Part shown: piece after piece, positions 61,968 through 64,000 of the stretch | How the letters are laid out: each line of letters opens with the position of its first letter | Position numbering within the stretch: position 1 is the first letter of the stretch | Assembly: GCF_001999325.1 (NCBI RefSeq) | Contig: NZ_MVAR01000007.1 | Location: forward strand, 77,591 to 141,590 | DNA length: 64,000 bases | Reading direction: 5' to 3' | Origin: Thioalkalivibrio versutus | GTDB lineage: Bacteria; Pseudomonadota; Gammaproteobacteria; Ectothiorhodospirales; Ectothiorhodospiraceae | Position numbers and translations under genes: made by a program | Notes under the pieces: model-generated | What the model saw: the letters and a program-made list of their open reading frames with translations, nothing else | What the model was told of the DNA's origin: nothing | Databases searched by the model: none

Positions 61968-63188
61968 ATGTCCAAGGATTTCAACCAGCGCGCGCTGGAG
62001 TACCACGAGCAGCAGCCGGCCGGGAAGCTGGCGATCCACATCACCAAGCCCACCGCCACCCAGGATGATCTGTCGCTGGCCTACTCGCCGGGCGTCGCTG
62101 CACCGGTGCGGGCAATCGCCAAGGACCCGGAGCTGGCCTATCGCTATACCGGCAAGGGCAACCTGGTCGCAGTGATTACCGATGGCACCGCGGTGCTGGG
62201 GCTGGGCAACGTGGGTGCGCTCGCGTCCAAACCGGTGATGGAGGGCAAGGGCGTACTGTTCAAGGCCTTCGCCAATATCGACGTCTTCGATATCGAGGTG
62301 GACGCCGCGCAGCCGGAGGACTTCATCAACACGGTCGCGCGCATTGCCGGCGGCTTTGGTGGCATCAATCTGGAAGATATTGCCGCGCCGCACTGCTTCG
62401 AGATCGAGCGCCGCCTGTCCGAACGCCTGGATATCCCGGTCTTTCATGACGATCAGCACGGCACCGCGATCATCACCGCGGCCGGCCTGGTCAACGCGCT
62501 GGAGATCCAGGGCAAGAAACTGAGCGAGGCAAAGATCGTCTGTGTCGGCGCCGGGGCTGCGGGGATCGCGTCCATGCAGCTGCTGGTCCGCCTGGGCGCG
62601 GCGAAGAAGAACCTGTTCATGGTGGATCGCAAGGGTGTGATCCACAGCCAGCGCGATGACCTGAACGAATACAAGCAGATCTTCGCGGTGGACACCGACG
62701 CGCGCAGCCTGGCCGATGCCTGTGCCGGTGCCGACGTGTTCATTGGGCTGTCCGGCCCGGACCTGCTGACTGCGGAGATGCTGCAGTCCATGGCGCCGAA
62801 GCCGATTGTCTTCGCCCTGTCCAACCCGGACCCGGAGATCCGTCCGGAGCTGGCGCACGCAACCCGCGACGACCTGATCATGGCCACCGGGCGCTCGGAC
62901 TACCCGAACCAGGTGAACAACGTGCTCGGCTTCCCGTTCATCTTCCGCGGCGCGCTGGATGTGCGCGCCCGGACGATCAATGACGAGATGCTGGTGGCCG
63001 CGGTACACGCCCTGGCCGGACTGGCTCGCGAGCCCGTCCCGCAGGTGGTGCTGGATGCCTACGGGCTGGAGACGCTCGAATTCGGCCCGAACTACATCCT
63101 GCCGACCCCGTTCGATCCGCGTCTGATCGACACGGTGCCGCAGGCGATCAGTCAGGCCGCCCGCGACAGCGGGGTCGCCCGCCTGTAA
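61968..63188 (+). CDS. Malic enzyme (oxaloacetate-decarboxylating), short form
   Basis: A 406-residue enzyme that converts malate to pyruvate and CO2 with NAD(P). The segment LAYSPGVAAPV, the tyrosine/lysine and metal regions YTGKGNLVAVITDGTAVLG and HDDQHGTAIITAAG, and the Rossmann motif VGAGAAGIAS are present. It lacks the C-terminal phosphotransacetylase-like domain of MaeB and matches the short bacterial form. With mdh 26 bp downstream it forms a malate node: malate to pyruvate or oxaloacetate. Cofactor preference is not read. Confidence 0.94.
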   Translation: MSKDFNQRALEYHEQQPAGKLAIHITKPTATQDDLSLAYSPGVAAPVRAIAKDPELAYRYTGKGNLVAVITDGTAVLGLGNVGALASKPVMEGKGVLFKAFANIDVFDIEVDAAQPEDFINTVARIAGGFGGINLEDIAAPHCFEIERRLSERLDIPVFHDDQHGTAIITAAGLVNALEIQGKKLSEAKIVCVGAGAAGIASMQLLVRLGAAKKNLFMVDRKGVIHSQRDDLNEYKQIFAVDTDARSLADACAGADVFIGLSGPDLLTAEMLQSMAPKPIVFALSNPDPEIRPELAHATRDDLIMATGRSDYPNQVNNVLGFPFIFRGALDVRARTINDEMLVAAVHALAGLAREPVPQVVLDAYGLETLEFGPNYILPTPFDPRLIDTVPQAISQAARDSGVARL

Positions 63189-63214
63189 CGCAGTCCTGTA
63201 GGAGGAGCAGCGCA

Positions 63215-64000
63215 TGCAGAAGATCGCCATTATCGGCGCCGGACGCGTCGGCGAATCCACCGCCCAGTTTCTGGCCCGCCGCGACATCGCCCGCGACATC
63301 GCGCTGCTGGATGTGCGCGAGGGCGCGGCGGCCGGCGCCGCCCTGGATATCCAGGAGACTGCGCCACTGCTGCGTTTCGATACCCGGCTGACCGGCAGCC
63401 ACGAGGCGTCGGTGATCGCCGGTGCGGAGCTGGTGATCATCACCGCCGGGTTGCCGCGCAAGCCCGGCATGTCGCGCTCCGACGTGCTGGACAAGAACGT
63501 CGAAATCCTCGATGTGATCCTGCAGGACATCCTGGTTCATGCCCCGCAGAGCCGGATCCTGGTGGTCTCCAACCCGGTGGATGTGCTGACCTACCGCGCC
63601 TGGCAGAAGACCGGCTGGAGCCGCGACCGTATCTTCGGCCAGGCCGGGGTGCTGGATACCTCGCGCATGGCCGCCTTCATCGCGCTGGAGACCGGCCTTT
63701 CCACCCATGACATTCAGGCGCTGGTGCTGGGCGGCCACGGCGATGCCATGGTTCCGATGCTGCGCTATTCGTCCATCAACGGTGTGCCGCTGGATCACTT
63801 CATGGATCAGGCCACGCTGGACAACATCGTCGAGCGAACCCGGCACGGCGGTGCCGAGATCCTGGCCCTGAAGCAGACCTCCAGCGCCTACGGCGCCCCG
63901 GCGGCGGCCATCGCCGAGATGGTCGAGGCGATCGCCTTGGATCGGCGGCGGGTGCTGCCCACGGTGGCCCTGCTGGACGGCGAATACGGCGAGCGCGACG
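63215..64000 (+). CDS. mdh: Malate dehydrogenase, LDH-like type, C-terminus outside window
   Basis: The 262 visible codons encode a lactate/malate dehydrogenase family protein. The Rossmann motif is IIGAGRVGEST, an aspartate (LLDV) at the end of strand 2 suggests NAD use, and the mobile loop GLPRKPGMSRSDVL has the substrate arginines. VVSNPVDVLTY and the catalytic histidine in GGHGDAMVP follow. Arginine in the loop position favours malate over lactate. AGGAGGAG precedes the ATG. The gene is cut by the window end. Confidence 0.95.

Overview
The window is a GC-rich (roughly 65 percent), gene-dense chromosomal segment of a gammaproteobacterium. Its gene content points to a sulfur-oxidising, probably haloalkaliphilic chemolithotroph of the Ectothiorhodospiraceae / Thioalkalivibrio type. 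The support is a cytoplasmic SoeABC-type sulfite dehydrogenase, a complete cbb3 oxidase with its assembly genes, several c-type cytochromes with System II maturation genes, a SulP anion transporter and a BCCT (betaine-type) transporter, together with core synteny such as ftsY-ftsE-ftsX-rpoH, bioH-bioC and polA-DUF2782. The genus is an inference from content; no database was consulted.

Layout. 1-5.5 kb: dsbA (cut by the window edge), ccsA, resB and a dihaem cytochrome c4 on the minus strand behind a good sigma-70 promoter, with divergent engB. 5.7-9.7 kb: SCO copper protein, a small membrane-anchored protein and polA. 9.8-15.2 kb: LOG-family protein, DUF2782, a decayed homoserine-kinase-like protein, a DUF4124 protein and ntrB-ntrC. 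15.2-15.5 kb: a nested palindromic MITE-like element filling a convergent gap. 15.5-24.9 kb: type 1B pyrD and trmL with overlapping divergent start codons, a dienelactone-hydrolase-like protein without its triad, a porin, a TonB-dependent receptor, a rhomboid protease, a SulP transporter and a universal stress protein, with two more palindromic repeats.

25-31 kb: moaA diverges from soeA-soeB-soeC, so the first molybdopterin biosynthesis enzyme sits beside a molybdoenzyme. 31-33 kb: a DUF3149 mini-protein with an FNR-type promoter, an RfaH-like factor, tRNA-Arg(CCG) and a membrane-anchored dihaem cytochrome. 33-40.6 kb: housekeeping genes comM, ubiK, pteridine reductase, midA, tsaD, plsY, bioH and bioC. 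40.8-49.7 kb: ccoNOQP, then ccoG, an enlarged FixH-like ccoH, ccoI and ccoS, then an overlooked 33-residue membrane mini-protein. 49.9-53.5 kb: rpoH behind a CIRCE-like operator, then ftsX, ftsE and ftsY. 53.5-64 kb: an M16 peptidase pair, rsmD, a BCCT transporter, a beta-hydroxyacid dehydrogenase, rpmE, a degenerate SNase-like protein, an M48 lipoprotein peptidase, malic enzyme and mdh (cut by the window edge).

Working together: SoeABC would oxidise sulfite in the cytoplasm and feed electrons to quinone. The cytochromes c and the high-affinity cbb3 oxidase complete respiration, with ResB/CcsA attaching haem c and SCO, CcoI and CcoG-type proteins supporting copper and oxidase assembly. I saw no CRISPR array, insertion sequence, prophage or recognisable defence island. 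The most promising new leads are the CIRCE-like site on rpoH, the 33-residue protein behind ccoS, the decayed ThrB-like and DLH-like proteins, and the palindromic repeat elements.
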